NCBI GenBank assembly: GCA_027605045.1 | Contig: JAQFWX010000025.1 | Location: forward strand, 533,766-597,765 | Length of the DNA stretch: 64,000 nucleotides | Reading direction: 5' to 3' | Source: Phallus indusiatus | Taxonomy: Eukaryota > Basidiomycota > Agaricomycetes > Phallales > Phallaceae | Shown here: positions 37,635 through 50,237 of the stretch, piece by piece | Numbering within the stretch: the stretch's first letter is position 1 | How the letters are laid out: each line of letters begins with the position of its first letter | Translations under genes and position numbers: made by a program | The notes under the pieces: model-generated | The model's input: the letters and a program-made list of their open reading frames with translations, nothing else | Databases searched by the model: none | What the model was told of the DNA's origin: nothing

Positions 37635-39498
37635 ATGGAGTACTCCCAAATGTCGGATTCACAGCTAAAACAAACTATTAGTCGCTTGCAAAGCTCTGCT
37701 GGCGCTACTCCTCGCTTTCCAACTTGGCAAAACCAAACGACGCCTCAAGCAGGTATGTGCTCTCAACGATGGTGCTTATAAGTTTTATTTGTGCTCATTG
37801 TATATAAATTTCTTTTGAAACAAGGAACATCATGGCAATCCAAAGACAAGAAATCTCGCAGTCGCCCAAACAGAACTGGAACTTCTACGCCAGTGGCAGT
37901 AGCTGCAGCACCTGCTTATCCCCAAAGTGCTACTCCTTTATACGCACAGCCTGCTGCTCTTCCCTCCGGTACCTTCGTATTCGACCTTGCTTCCCTCGAC
38001 TACTCAAGCCTTGCATACCAGTTACTCGTCTCGATTACGAACAGGTGCTACATTGTTAATGCAACCTATCATCGTTGCTCAAACAACAACCAATAAGCTC
38101 GGACGCGCCTCAAAAAGAATAAACTACGCTGAAGCTGCTTCTGGAGATGAAGACATGGAACTTGATGTCGGAGGCAAGGAGTTTGATTCAGAAGACTCGG
38201 ATTTCATTGCTAGTGGTGGTGTCAGAACTTCTATTCGGAGAGAGGGCTCGAGAGCTTTGGGTAGCCATTTGCCCTCTCATCAGCAAGCGGCAAAAGGACC
38301 TCTTGATCAAACATATCTTGGATCAATCCCCCCATCTCGTTTTCTCAGTTCCAAACCTGCTCAGCCTACGGCCCATGACTATGTGTAAATCCTTTTGACC
38401 ATACCCAGTCATTCTCATTGCTGACTCTTTACCAAACTCGTTTCAGAACTCCCGACTTGCTTTTAGAACAAGCTCGAAAGCCCTCCACGCTTATTCCTAT
38501 TCGTGGAACTTGAAACAGACTCACACCGCATTAGAGATGCGTTCGTTTGGAACCTCAATGAACAGATTATATCCCCCGCAGCTTTCGCTCGAATATTTTG
38601 CGCAGACCTAGCCCTTCCTCTGATACCCTATGCAGAACAAGTTGAAGGTGCCATCAGGTCTCAAATTGAGGAGTGGGAAAGTGTAGCAAATGTCCATCTT
38701 CGGCCACCATTACCACAGCCATCCTTGGACGACCCGGCGCCTTTCTACAGTGTTACAAACGACCTGATGGACGAACCACTATCAGATGAGTGGGATCCTG
38801 AGTTGCTAGGTGAAGAGTATCAGGAAGGTGAAGGTGAAGAGGTACCTGACTGTCGAGTAATTTTAGAGGTATGTCTCGGGGTGTTTGACAGCGGATTGAC
38901 TCTTACACATTAAAAACAATAGGTTGATGTTCAAATTGCGACGCAACATCTATTGGACCATATAGAATGGGACCTGCTATCTCCTCTCACACCGGAACAA
39001 TTTGCCCGTACACTTTGCATCGACCTAGGATTATCAGGTGAATCAGTGCCTTTAATCGCACACGCCGTTCACGAAGAGATTTTACGACATAAGCGTGACG
39101 CCATGGAATGGGGAGTCATACACGTAGGAGACACAGGCGCTGGAGATGAAGAAGACAAGGACAAACCTCGAGATCGCAGTGGTATGGGTCTCCTCAAGGA
39201 CAAAACAGGTCTGGGTATGGGCATGGGTTTCGGACGTCGTGGAGAAGGAAAAGGACCCAGGTCCTTAAGAGGCGTCTTTAGAGATTGGAGTGAGATGGAA
39301 GACTGGGGAACTTCACTAGAAGAATTGACCGCTGAGGAAGTCGAAAGGCGCGAGATTGAACGAGAACGAGCGGCTAGGTAAGATACTTTTTTTTGCATAT
39401 AGTTTTCATCGTTGTTAATTGTTATGTCTAGGCGACTGCGTAGAGAGACGTCAAGGTTTCAGCAGACGGCGGTGACAGCTGGCAGACGAAGAAGATGA
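37635..39498 (+). CDS. SNF5/SMARCB1/Sfh1 chromatin-remodelling subunit
   Basis: Several exons; the first is 37635..37751. After a Pro/Ala-rich N-terminus comes SSRLRTGATLLMQPI, a nuclear-type basic region (GRASKRINYAEAASGDEDME), and the two SNF5 repeats. Repeat 1 is LIPIRVELETDSHRIRDAF ... ISPAAFARIFCADLALP. Repeat 2 is VDVQIATQHLLDHIEWDLLS ... LTPEQFARTLCIDLGLSGES. The C-terminus is charged (VERREIERERAARRLRR). It is a core subunit of SWI/SNF- or RSC-type remodellers. Between LPSGT and PSYSTLLPS the frame shifts near 37972. One missing base or a 40-nt intron could explain this; I favour the missing base. Confidence 0.92.
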
Positions 39499-39729
39499 CG
39501 AGTTTTATGTGCTGAAGCAATTTTGACAATTACATATAATCATACTCTATTTTTTTCTCGTAAAACATCTCCACAGAATATGTATCAATATGATATACAT
39601 ATACATACACTACACAGCTTTCTGGCAGAGACTGCTTCCGGTCAGCGGTGATGCATGATGCATTGACGCTTTGGGGAATCTCCCTTGAGTCGGCTTAGCT
39701 ACACCGATCCCCTTGCTTTCAACTCCTTC

Positions 39730-41252
39730 ATGGTTTTCTTTTCTTTAAACAGCATCCTTCAAATAGGTAGAACCCTAGACTCATCCAATTACCCGGCTTC
39801 GCGACATTTTCGCACTCGGAGCGCCACAGAAGGTCCAACAAATATTCACGCACTGCCAGTGGAGATACTTCAAGACATATTCGTAAATTATTGCACAATT
39901 GATATACAGCAATACGCCGAAGATGCTAAACGATACAAACGAGAAGCCCAGATGTTTCCACCTGTTCACCCTGATCAATTACGCTGTCGCCTCTCTCTTG
40001 TGTGCCGTCGGTGGGCATCCATTTTAAAGAAAACGCCTCGCATATGGACTCAGCTCGTGTTTCTGGATTATATCCCTTACAAAACTACAATCCATCAATG
40101 GCTTTGTCGATCGGATCCGCTTCCGCTGGAAGTATTGATCTTGTTATGGGGGCCCCAACCAAGTGGCATAGCCGAGGAGTTCTTGCGGTTGTTATCGCCC
40201 CATGTCTCGAAATTTCGTTTTCTGATGGCAGAATTCTCGAGGGATAATCAGTTTAGGGATCTCCTCATCAACTATCTATTTCCCGTCGGACGATCCATTC
40301 ACATGCCAGAATTGACAATGCTCCATTTACATCAATTCTTTCCTCCGTCTACTTTGCCTATCATGGGCTCCATAGAAACACCCAAGCTGTCGACACTCTT
40401 CTTAATGTCTGGTTTTCAATCCGGAGGAACATACCTTGTCCCAAAAGCTTTGGAGTTTGTCCATTTACTCCTCACGAAAGATATAGCTCAAGACTTCGAA
40501 TTCCTTTCTAAAATCAAGCCGACATTACGGACCCTTAATCTAGAAATTAATGATTTACCAGATTCCATTTGGATGCTCCGTTTCGTCTGGCGCGCCTTAC
40601 AACCTTGAAATTAGCGATTCGTTTGCCGTCACACGTCTTCTTCTGGGATAGCATCACCGCTATCTTCGAGAAATTAGAATTACCTGTTTTAGAGGTTCTT
40701 GATCTGTCCGTTATGGGGCATCTAAGCCGCAGAGATGCGAGTCCTTCCATACGAAGCTTAGTGTTCGAAAAATCACCTCGTATTCAAGAATTCAGTTGCG
40801 CAGGGCTCAGTCTCGGTCCCGACCTCTACAATGTTTTCGCATATCTCCGAGAGCTCAAGAGGATATCATTGCTCAGCTGTTTCGTTGAGGAGGCATTTTT
40901 CCAAAGATTCATAGAATATCCGTCGTCCCCACCTCCGTTTACCCAATTCAATGATTATTATCTGTGTCCAGCTCTGGAAGAAATCCAATTTAGTCCTTGT
41001 GTCCAGTTCTCTATCGGACACCTCGAACGACTGCTAAGGCTGCGGGAAAATATCGTCGTCCTAGTAACTTTACAGGATGTTAAAATGGATATTAATGACT
41101 CGTCCGCATTGGTGTCGCTGGGGGAGACTTATTCCCAGTTCGCCTTAAGGGCGAATAGTTTATGGACCATAAATGAACATTTTTTACCTTTCAAATATCT
41201 TGACAAAGCCTTCTCAATGATTGGCCTGTTCTCAAAATCGTACACAAAATGA
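39730..41252 (+). CDS. F-box protein with LRR-like C-terminal region
   Basis: The F-box is NIHALPVEILQDIFVNYC followed, after an insertion, by CRLSLVCRRWASILKKTPRI. Leu-rich strands follow (LPLEVLILLWG, PELTMLHLHQF, LRTLNLEI, LEVLDLSVMG). By family it would be a substrate receptor of an SCF ubiquitin ligase. The frame ending PDSIWMLRFVW at 40608 continues one base off as DAPFRLARLTTLKLA, which runs to 41252. One extra T in the TTT at 40568 joins them. ATG 39730 is taken as the start, although no ATG-proximal signal supports it strongly. Confidence 0.75.
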
Positions 41253-41569
41253 ACAGGTCACAAGACACCAATGGCAAACATTGCTTTTTTGTTTAATGCA
41301 TTTTTTTAGCTGTAGCTTGACACGTGTATATTAATAATAACCAATTCGATATTAATTCTATACTAATAGCATGCATCTTTCAGATCGTCCGTGTATATGA
41401 CATGAAAATAATTATTGCAAGAATTATACGAGGATAGTAGGGTTCATATGAGGCATTGTTCGTGAATGCAAAGCCGATGAGGTGGTGGAAATACAACGCG
41501 TGTATGGTATCATCAATGTCCAATGGATATCTGGGAAAGCAATTGGGTAGAGGGGGGATAACGATGACT
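41253..41569. other. convergent intergenic region
   Basis: An AT-rich 3' spacer between two F-box genes on opposite strands. No gene is seen. Confidence 0.45.
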
Positions 41570-43025
41570 TTAGGCATCGCTGAAATTATATGGAGCCCAC
41601 GACGAAGTGGAGAACGTCAGAGAGTCAGAGTAAAAGATATTCTCGATGTCAGAGGTTCCGGAGTCATTTTTAGAAAGTGTCAGACCCATATAGCCGTCAA
41701 TTACGAGGCAGAACCGAACTTCTCTGAGATAGCGACAATGGTCTGCCAGACAAAGGACCATCTCTGAAAGACGATCTTCGCTGACCATGTTCCAGTCACC
41801 ATAAACGGTGTCGTCATTAGTATCGTCATCATAGAAGTTCCACTCTAAAAGTCGGAGCTGATTTAATCGGGAAAGACAGTCACTGTAGGTTTCCTTCGCA
41901 TGAAGAATAAATTTAAATGAAAAAAATCGTATCAGCACCTGAAAGAAAAATAAGACGAGCTCACAATGTTACCGGGCCATCGAACCAATTCTTCATCGCT
42001 CAGAAGGGATAAATGTTGTAAAGAAGGAAGAAACGAATAATTAAATCCAGATTTTCGACTGAGGGCTCCTCTACATAGTACAAGATCAACTTGGTGAGTG
42101 GGTTTCCTATGAAAGGCTGAATGATAGAAAACAAATTCTTTATCTTGGGATTAAAATTCCATTGAGAAATCATAAGTTCAGTGAGAGACAAGGGTCGGGA
42201 CTGCCTCCAGGACTGGAAATTATTGACGTTAGGTTCGATGTCAGTTGACTAATTCAAGAAGAGAAAAGCGTACCAGGAATGTGCGCGCTATATCATCCCA
42301 TACGGGGATATCGCTTCGGAATGAGACCTCGTTTAGATATGGCCACCGTATCGTACGAAGCGACGCTTCATCTATTTCTCCGTCGAAAGCTTGTACTGAA
42401 GGCATTATTCTAAATAATTCTGCCGGTCTTCGGCAGCGATGAATCGCAAGAGACTTGATATTCGGATTGACTGGCCGACCTAGACTGGAAAATCTAGAAA
42501 AGTCAATGTTACCGAGACGGACCGTATGCAAACTTGGACGGAGAAATAGTTGAAGCATCACATCAGAACCGAGGATAGAGACATTTTCTAGGTTTAAGAC
42601 CCTCACGTTGGTGAATGACGGAATTAACCTTAAAAATGCGGGGACCGTATCCTGGTACATTGCCTGCTCGTATCGTGGGCCGTTGGTGAGGATGATCAAC
42701 AGTCTTATATCCTTAATGAAATGTGAACTACGTAGCAGAAATCGCGTTATTTCCGCCACTTTGGAGACATCTTCATGGGCGACTGAGATCGCTGATGGGT
42801 TTGACGATCTATATCCCGGAAACACAAGCTTGACGCGTCTCCAAACCAAGGAGGAGGAAACCACATAGAACACGTGACAGACCAAACGGCAGCGAAGGAG
42901 ATCCGAGAGGTCTCCGATAGCGAGCGGGTACCTGAAATCTGAGGTATCGTGAATTGCAGGCAAAAGGTACTCTAGACATTTGAAGATGAGTTCTCCTGGA
43001 ACTCGAAGGATATGCTGACAAGCAT
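41570..43025 (-). CDS. F-box protein with LRR-like repeats
   Basis: The F-box is HILRVPGELIFKCLEYLLPA then LLRCRLVCHVFYVVSSSLVW. Leu-rich repeats follow (IPSFTNVRVLNLENVSI, PNIKSLAIHRCRRP, PLSLTELMISQWNF, LNQLRLLEWNFYDD), ending ...WAPYNFSDA. Introns of 55-70 nt are inferred near 42190-42260 and 41940-41970. The 5' end is unresolved: ATG 43025 fits only if one base is missing near 43015; otherwise a short upstream exon is needed. A second single-base loss is inferred near 42032 (NLDLIIRF continuing as LPSLQHLSLL). It is a probable SCF adaptor. Confidence 0.65.
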
Positions 43026-44110
43026 CAGGATAAATATATCAAGCACCATTTTCATAAGGAAACAGACAACATACACGTCGACTTTGGGTATTCGACATTT
43101 TTGAGCGGTCCCCTCCTCGCCTTTGAGGAGGGAAACAGGATATGCAGTGTTATATATGCATAGACTACCATGGTGAGGGGCAATCGTTTCATTTTTAGGT
43201 GCCCAACATGATAGGGTGATCACAAAGGCACCCTTATCGTCATAGATGATGCACCAACTCGATCTCCCTTGGATTGACGTGCGGTTTTCGGAATTAGGAA
43301 GACGTAGGTGAGAAAATAGGACAGCCTGGAGCCATAAGCGGCACGCTTGCCATGGTCAAAACCCAGTGCAGGACGAGGGGTACAGGCGATAAAATGGTTT
43401 CTGAAATTAAGCGAAAGAATGCAATCACATTAAGTCGAGGGAATGACGACAGGCATCCGATTTGCGGTCTCCGCATTCATACAAACTTTGAGTCTGTCCC
43501 CCGTCAACCATTGTAGAGTAAATCATTCATCGGATCTTGAAAAGGCCGAATATCCACATTTTTGGGAGTTTTTCAAATCCGAACTGCGCGTGTTGTGCGC
43601 ATGACAAGATGTGGTGCTCCTCAATTTGAGTGGTAGCGTCATATAAGTTTCACCGGCGAACAAGCTCGGGTTTAAGGTTTCAATGTCATAATTGTTTGTC
43701 CGACTGAAAACTGAATTGAGCTTCCTCTTCTTACCCTCGAATACTGAAAGAATAAATAAGCGGTAATGTATACATCACCATTTATTTGGGTGAGTAATGA
43801 CGACAAGAAAGAAAGGGCGAGTTGGAGAAGCGTCACAAGGCCGCTAGAGCGCTAAATAGTATGCACTCTGCCTGGCCTTGAATATTGTCACGATTTGAAA
43901 AAAATATATACATCGTGTAATCTGCATAGCTTCAAAATGGTGAAATTAAATCATTTCATTCCAATCGCCCAAAAGCCTCACCTCATAGGGTCCAACGCCA
44001 TCTACTGAGTCTGAACGTGTTCATAGGCGATTGCGGTGGCACTTACTAGTAGAGTGCCACGCGCGACAGCATTGAAGTTACAGAATTTGCTGCGCGTATT
44101 TGTTCAGCGT
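43026..44110. other. intergenic, nothing recognised
   Basis: About 1.1 kb between two minus-strand F-box genes. Only short, unsupported frames were seen. No RNA gene or repeat was found. Confidence 0.4.
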
Positions 44111-44965
44111 TCAGCTCTGATAGAGGGTGACCCTAATGGGACTTCTCTGTTTTAATTGAAGCTCTGCCCATTCCCAGAATCCTCCCCCTCTTCTCGCATT
44201 CTGCTCCCATTCATGTAACAGAATCTCTGTGTTGGCGATCGCATCTACACGTTTGACTATTAGACGGGTGTCTCCGATAGATGCCAACTGCCCCTCCAAT
44301 GATTCATAATCTACACCTTGTAGCACAAGTGCTGTGCTGTGTAAAATTCGAATGTAAAGAAGCCTTAACGTGCCATGACTCTTCAATATCTCGTTGATGT
44401 CCGAGATGAAGCTGGTCATATTCGGCTCTTCCGATATTGAAATGGCTAGTTCCGTAAGCTTGGTTTCCCTCAGTAGTCGTGTAATCGACAGTCCGGCCGA
44501 GCCTAACATCAAGAAAGGTCCCCTTCTACCGCAATAGTGAAGCCTTTTTAGACGGGGAAACGCAATTCCCGCGAAAGCACGATAGGCGACGATATTCAGC
44601 AAATGCATCTCTTCTATATCTTCTGTAGCCACAAAACTCAGGTTATAAACGCTATCGCTGGCAAAGTTCGTAATGGTTTGGAAAGGATCGTTTTCCAAAT
44701 CTCCAAGGCTGCTCAGGTTCGGCGCACCAGCTAAGCCAAAGCATTTGACAAACTTGCGAGTCTGGGATTGTTTTAACCTTCTATTTGTCTCCAAATGTCC
44801 CAGGTGGTTTAAACAAACGACCCTGTACAGTATTGGTTCTACGATATCCCGAATCCAGCTCGAAACTCGACACAGCTTGGCGGCGAGATCTTTATCTTCA
44901 TCGGCTGCGTAGGCTACGATAAGAATAACAATTTCAACGGGTAATTGAGGTAGTATTGTTGTCAT
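44111..44965 (-). CDS. F-box-like protein
   Basis: A single exon of 284 aa, beginning at ATG 44965 (MTTILPQLPVEIVILIVAYA). An F-box-like helix set follows (AAKLCRVSSWIRDIVEPILY). The remainder has irregular Leu-rich strands (AFPRLKRLHYCGRRGPFLML, RETKLTELAISISEE, TLRLLYIRIL). In agaricomycetes such single-exon F-box proteins are very numerous. It shares no obvious identity with the two F-box genes next to it. A further in-frame upstream extension lacks an ATG. Function beyond a possible SCF adaptor is unknown. Confidence 0.7.
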   Translation of the reverse strand: MTTILPQLPVEIVILIVAYAADEDKDLAAKLCRVSSWIRDIVEPILYRVVCLNHLGHLETNRRLKQSQTRKFVKCFGLAGAPNLSSLGDLENDPFQTITNFASDSVYNLSFVATEDIEEMHLLNIVAYRAFAGIAFPRLKRLHYCGRRGPFLMLGSAGLSITRLLRETKLTELAISISEEPNMTSFISDINEILKSHGTLRLLYIRILHSTALVLQGVDYESLEGQLASIGDTRLIVKRVDAIANTEILLHEWEQNARRGGGFWEWAELQLKQRSPIRVTLYQS

Positions 44966-45146
44966 GAAATAGGAGGCAAAATTCAACCACTAAGGTCTTA
45001 AAGTAACGAGGGTCAAGTGCTGCATCCAATGGCAATTGTGATCGATCAGCTTATTACGTCATGGCGTGTCAGCGGAACCACTAACCGTGACGTGAATTGC
45101 GGTGGAGATTCTAAGAAAAAATGGAACTTGGAAATGAAATTATAGA

Positions 45147-48100
45147 TTATAAACGAGTCAACACTTCATTTCTTTCCACGCTGATGTTAGTCCCCCAACA
45201 CCAATGTCCACACCCCGCCGGACATGCATGTCCCCAGATTTGGATCGGCTTGCTTTGAATACCAAGTCGTGTCTTCCGGAGGATATCCGTACCATGCTCT
45301 GATCCTGTGGGATTTGAGCCTGCGGTCAATTCACTGTCTTCTTCCTCGAAGCTAGTTTCACCACCACTAGCCGTCTCCGAAAAGCTATAATATGTTGATG
45401 TAGTATCCTCCATCGCCACACTACTCCCAAGCGACGAGCCGGAGAGGGAATTACTTGATTGCGTGTGAAAAAGACCGAAAGCATTGGAGAACAAAGAAAT
45501 TGCGGTACTTGGGACTGGAAGTTCCATTGCGGGACGACTAGCCATATATGAACGATAACATGTCTCGTGCCCCCCATGTTCGCATATAGGACAATGTATG
45601 AATAGTTTGTGGACTGGTAAATGACTGTGAAAAATTGTAAAACCCAAGTAGCAGGAATAAAGATCATAAAATACGGACCAGATTGCACAATGATTAGGTT
45701 GAGATTTACACTTAGAACAAAGTAACGTTGCGCGTGATGTTCTTTTAATAGATGTATTACATCTTCCACATGCGGAATATATAGCAACCTGTTCTCGATT
45801 CAATAATATGTAGCGAAATAGTGCTGAATCATACCTGGCCTGTTTGTTCAGTTAAATTTACTTCAGTATATTTCCGCACGTGAGCTGCAAGTATATGCTG
45901 CCTTAAACGAGACAGTAACTCTGAATCAGACAATAAGCGGAGCCCATCAAATTCAATGGGTTGTACTCACCAATATAAGCTTCAATACTTCTTCTTATCG
46001 CGGTTTTCCTCAGTTTCAACTCCTTTGGCACCAATATTGCCAGCATCGCACACATTTGCACATCACCCTGTAAACACCATCAGAAACGTATAAACACTCA
46101 ACAATCAAACTTACATTCTCGGATAACCGCTCAAAATTTTTCCTCATCTCCTTCCAAACTATGTCTCTCCACTTTTTCTCCCAAGACGGGACGGCTAAAT
46201 TGATAGGCCGCAACCGGTGGATAGAAACGTTGAAGAGACTTGCATCCCCTCCTCCACTTTCCTCGTTCGTCACATTCACAAGACCTAGACCTGTACCCGC
46301 GCTGCTTAATCCGATATTACCTGGTGCGGGAGCAGGAGAAGGAGAAGGACGTCGTGTAGAAGTCAAAGACTCTTGCGTTACTGTAATACGCTCTGATGCA
46401 GAAGCTTGATCTCCTTCTTCGATTTTGTTTTCTGCATAGCGGCGGGAGGTGTTTGACAAAACGGATGGAGGTCGGGAAGGTACTGCGACAGTGACTGTCC
46501 GTATACTACTCTTAGAAGGTGTCCGTCTGGGAACGTTCCACGAAAGCGAATCTGTCACCCTGGGGACTGAAGAAGGTATGGGAACCGAATTAGATCGTGC
46601 CAACGAGCGAGAAGGGGGACCTTGGGAGGAATCATCGGACCCATCTTCCACTTCTAGGTCGCTATCCGTATCAGAAACAATTTCCTCCACATCCGAATGC
46701 GACTCGGATTCAGAACTGCCCCTTTCCTCTTCATCATCCGAGAAATGCTTATCCGGAGATACAGTTCGCACACGTTGTGCATGTATTAAACTTGTTATCG
46801 GCGCATCACTTCTACGAGACTGCGGTGTGAATACTCTGGAAAGCGGACTGGGAGTCGGCTGTGCTTTGGCAGAGCGAACTCTCGCTATAGGAGGAGGCAT
46901 AGATGAAATGTGTGGAAGCTTTAGCACGCGTTGAGAGACGGGTTTCGAGAGCGATGAAGAGGACGATGATAAGCTCGCCGAAGGTCGAGTTTGTCGACCT
47001 TTTGACATTTGCATCTTTGACGAGGAGGAAGACGTAGAGGCTGATCCAGATTTGCTAGTGCTTAGTTTCTGATAATCGACATCTTGAATGGCACTCAGAC
47101 TTGAGCCGGGATACGGAGATTTCATGGAAAGATTGATTTTGGAACTTTCTGAGAAAGATTTTGCAGAGGTACTGCGAGTCATTAACCCAGGTGATACTTT
47201 ACCGCGAAGGTCTTCTTCAGAAACCCTTCTAATCGATCCGTCGCTTTTCAGTTTCCGGTATTCTTCCATCATACCCGTTAGCCCGCTTCTGTCATAAGTA
47301 CCAGTGTGATGTGTCGCCCCTCCGCTGCGCTCGGCTTTCGGATCATCATCATTTTCATCATCAGAGCTATCCAAAGCCCCTCCACCAAGGTGCGAACGCG
47401 AAAGAGCCACAGATCGTCTGGATGAAGCAACTGGTGTACTACTGACAGGGGCAGATTCACGGCGGAAATTTGGTCGAGGGCGTGAGGGGAAGACAGGAGA
47501 CCGCCGAACAACTGGAAATTGATATTGTTAAAATTGAATGAAGAAAAATTTAAGAATGATTATACTTGCCCGATTCAGAACCACCGGGGTCGCCCAAACC
47601 AGCACTAGAAATGGAAGCATCATACATTGATACGGGAGACATTTGGGGATCTTTCTGTTTATGATTGGAATTTTTGTCCTCAATCTTCTCTTGAGAATGT
47701 CCTGTCAAGGTGCTTGATTGGTTGTCTGGAGAAGACGAAACAGTAATCGTAGTAATAGTTGGTCGTGCAATCGACGGTGACGCGGAAATATGTCCAGTAG
47801 TTTCTGCCTGAGAGCCCTCAGCATTATGGTTTAAAGTAATTGACATCGATCGAGATGATTCTGGCAAAGGAAGAAGTGAAGGCTGAGATGGAGGGGTGTT
47901 ACGACTCGGTTGGTTCTCAGTTTCGTTTGCTGCACTTTCGTCACGGACGTCGTCGTCGTTCAAAAGGGTGGCAAGCAGGTTCCAGACACGAACAGCCTCG
48001 TCGTCACCTTCCGACTCAGCTACCTAGAAACGAAGAGCTCAAAAGATGTTATTGACAATAGTGCTTGTGCCTTTTCACCTCGGCATTTGCGATGCAAATT

Positions 48101-50085
48101 TCTTTTCTATCGCCGTTCATGTCATTTAAACGGAAAATATATCGTTTAGCCAAGCGAGTTATTCGATTGGCATCGATGCCCAGTAATGTGTTGAATTCCG
48201 GAGACATATCTTGGGAACCACCTTTCACAATTGAAAGAACTCCAAATGTCTGGTCGGTCGGAATATAGGGAGGATCAGTAATTGCCTTGAGATCGTATTG
48301 AGCGTGGTCTGTTCGATCATTGAAATCCCTGGAGCATCTTGGTCAAGAGTCGTAACGACATAAGAAAGGGGGTAGACATACTCGACGTGGTCAAAAGGAA
48401 TTTCATGCTCATCCTTGAGACCTGCTACAAACGCCATCTCTCCTGTAGCAGTCCAAGCTAGTGAATTCCTAGGGATCGCATCCAGTGGTTTAATGAGCGA
48501 ATGGTGTAAATCGTATTGAACGAATGCTCCGGAAGTATGTAGCGTATGAAGAATATTTTCAGAAGCGAATGAAAGGTCTATATAATTATTAGAATTTACC
48601 GGGAGCTGAGATTTGAGATATACCAGTCACGCTGCCTTCGACCCCTTCCGCGCCGTGTTGTAAAGCCCACTTCCCAATCCAACCCCGTCTGATATCCCAT
48701 ATCTCTACGATAGAATCACTATCTACGTCAGTGTTTGAGACAATCTAGAAGGAAACATTAAAATCAGGAGGCACGCAAATCATAAGAAAAACCCACTGCA
48801 ACTTCAGTATTACTTCCTTGTCGCCATTTGACATGACGGCCAATGAAACTCGGGTGCAACGTCCGTATGGGCCCATTACCACCCATCTTCATCGCTGGAA
48901 AAGACTTTTCATTGTCATTGGGAATGGTTATATTTGTACCAGAATTCGTTAAATCCCATATCTTGTTCGGATGTTTCATTATTTATCAGCAAAATAACAG
49001 CCAGAACAGAAAGAAACACACCTTGACGCTTCTGTCCATACCACTAGTTACGATCCACCCAAGACCACTTTCGTTCAAACTGGGACTCTGCCAGTCCATG
49101 GAAAGGACCGCAGAAGAGTGAGCGAGGGTGACTCGTTCCAAAGGTTGGGCCTTTGACCGAAGGTCCCATCTAACTTCTGGGTTAGAATACCAAATTATGT
49201 ATTAGAACACAATCACTCTACCTTTGAATGGTACCACTTTCCAGCCCAACACAAACATGCATGGGATGGGAAGACACTGGACACAAAGCTAAAGTTCGAA
49301 TGCCGGCTGCATGATAGACTTTGAGAACCGATGAAACAGGCGACCGAAAATCCTTCGAAAGTAGGTAGATGAGATAGCCAATATAACAAAAGCAGTTACC
49401 CAAATGCGGAGATAACCATCCTGCGAACCACTAACAAACATGTATGGGAGAGTAGATGACGGTGCAAGTTGATTGATAGCCCGTTTATGTTCCCTAACGC
49501 GACCGTCTATAGTATATTGTTCATGAGGACTTTAGTGTAGTTGCCGGAATTTTAAAACATGTACCAAATTTGTTCCCTGATCGCGAAACATCCCAGTAGA
49601 TGATTTCACCGTTTCGTGCACTGGTCACAACTTTATTGTCAAATGCTGTTTTGAAGAATTTCAGTCATGACTGACAGAAGGATAGAATGAATGAGCGTTC
49701 AGACCTCCTTTCCCCATATGACATCTGTAGGAGCACTATCTACTTTGAGACCTGACGAGGGCCACATATTCGGGCTTGTCTCGATAGTTGCACCACCAGG
49801 ACCAACGCATAATCTCGCATTTAAATGCAGATGTTCATCAGTTTGTCGACTTGTATCCGATATTTTGATCAAACGTAGAACTGGAATATCGACTCTGTAA
49901 ACAACGAGTGCAACGTTTAATGAATATCACGGACCGTCGTTTCCTGCTACGACTGCACGAGAGCCATCACTCGATGAAGCGAATGAGCCACCGCCGATTG
50001 AACAAGCACGAGGATGTACTGCAAAACGCGTCCGATAAGGGAAGTTGACTGGGTAGTTCTCAACGGTGGCGGAGGGAGACACCAT
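45147..50085 (-). CDS. SEA/GATOR2 complex WD40-RING protein (WDR24/Rtc1/Sea2-like)
   Basis: Many exons. The N-terminal beta-propeller lies at 50085-48200, with FAVHPRACSIGGGSFASSSD, KVVTSARNGEIIYWDVSRSG, REHKRAINQLAP, FVSGSQDGYLRIWDLRK and WIVTSGMDRSVKIWDLTN. A ~500-residue Ser/acidic disordered insertion lies at 47960-46250. Then a helical segment (GDVQMCAMLAILVPKEL, LLSRLRQHILAAHVRKY), and a C-terminal zinc/RING module: CGRCNTSIKR, CAICHLPVHKLFIHCPICEH, GGHETCYRSYM and CPAGCGHWCW. By family it acts at the vacuole membrane to control TORC1 in response to amino acids. The 54-nt intron 45678..45625 has no stop, and only its removal creates the second Cys of CAIC. Confidence 0.9.
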
Positions 50086-50237
50086 ACCCAACTTCAACGC
50101 GTCGGTTGTGTCACATACGTCATGCCATGATACTGCAATGCTATTTTGCATAAATTTTTCGCAGCAAACGACTTGGGACACTCAGGTTTTTATGACGGAT
50201 TGTACAAGATATTATTGCAAAAAGTTGTCATCGGGGA

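Noticed and set aside
37971..38010. 40-nt GT-AG intron in SNF5 as the explanation of the frame change
   Set aside because: It would keep phase, but it is shorter than the other introns here and removes conserved-looking PSYSTLLPSTTQ; a missing base fits the window-wide pattern better.
46161..46934. Plus-strand open frames opposite the WDR24 insertion
   Set aside because: They are mirror images of the Ser/acidic low-complexity coding sequence on the minus strand.
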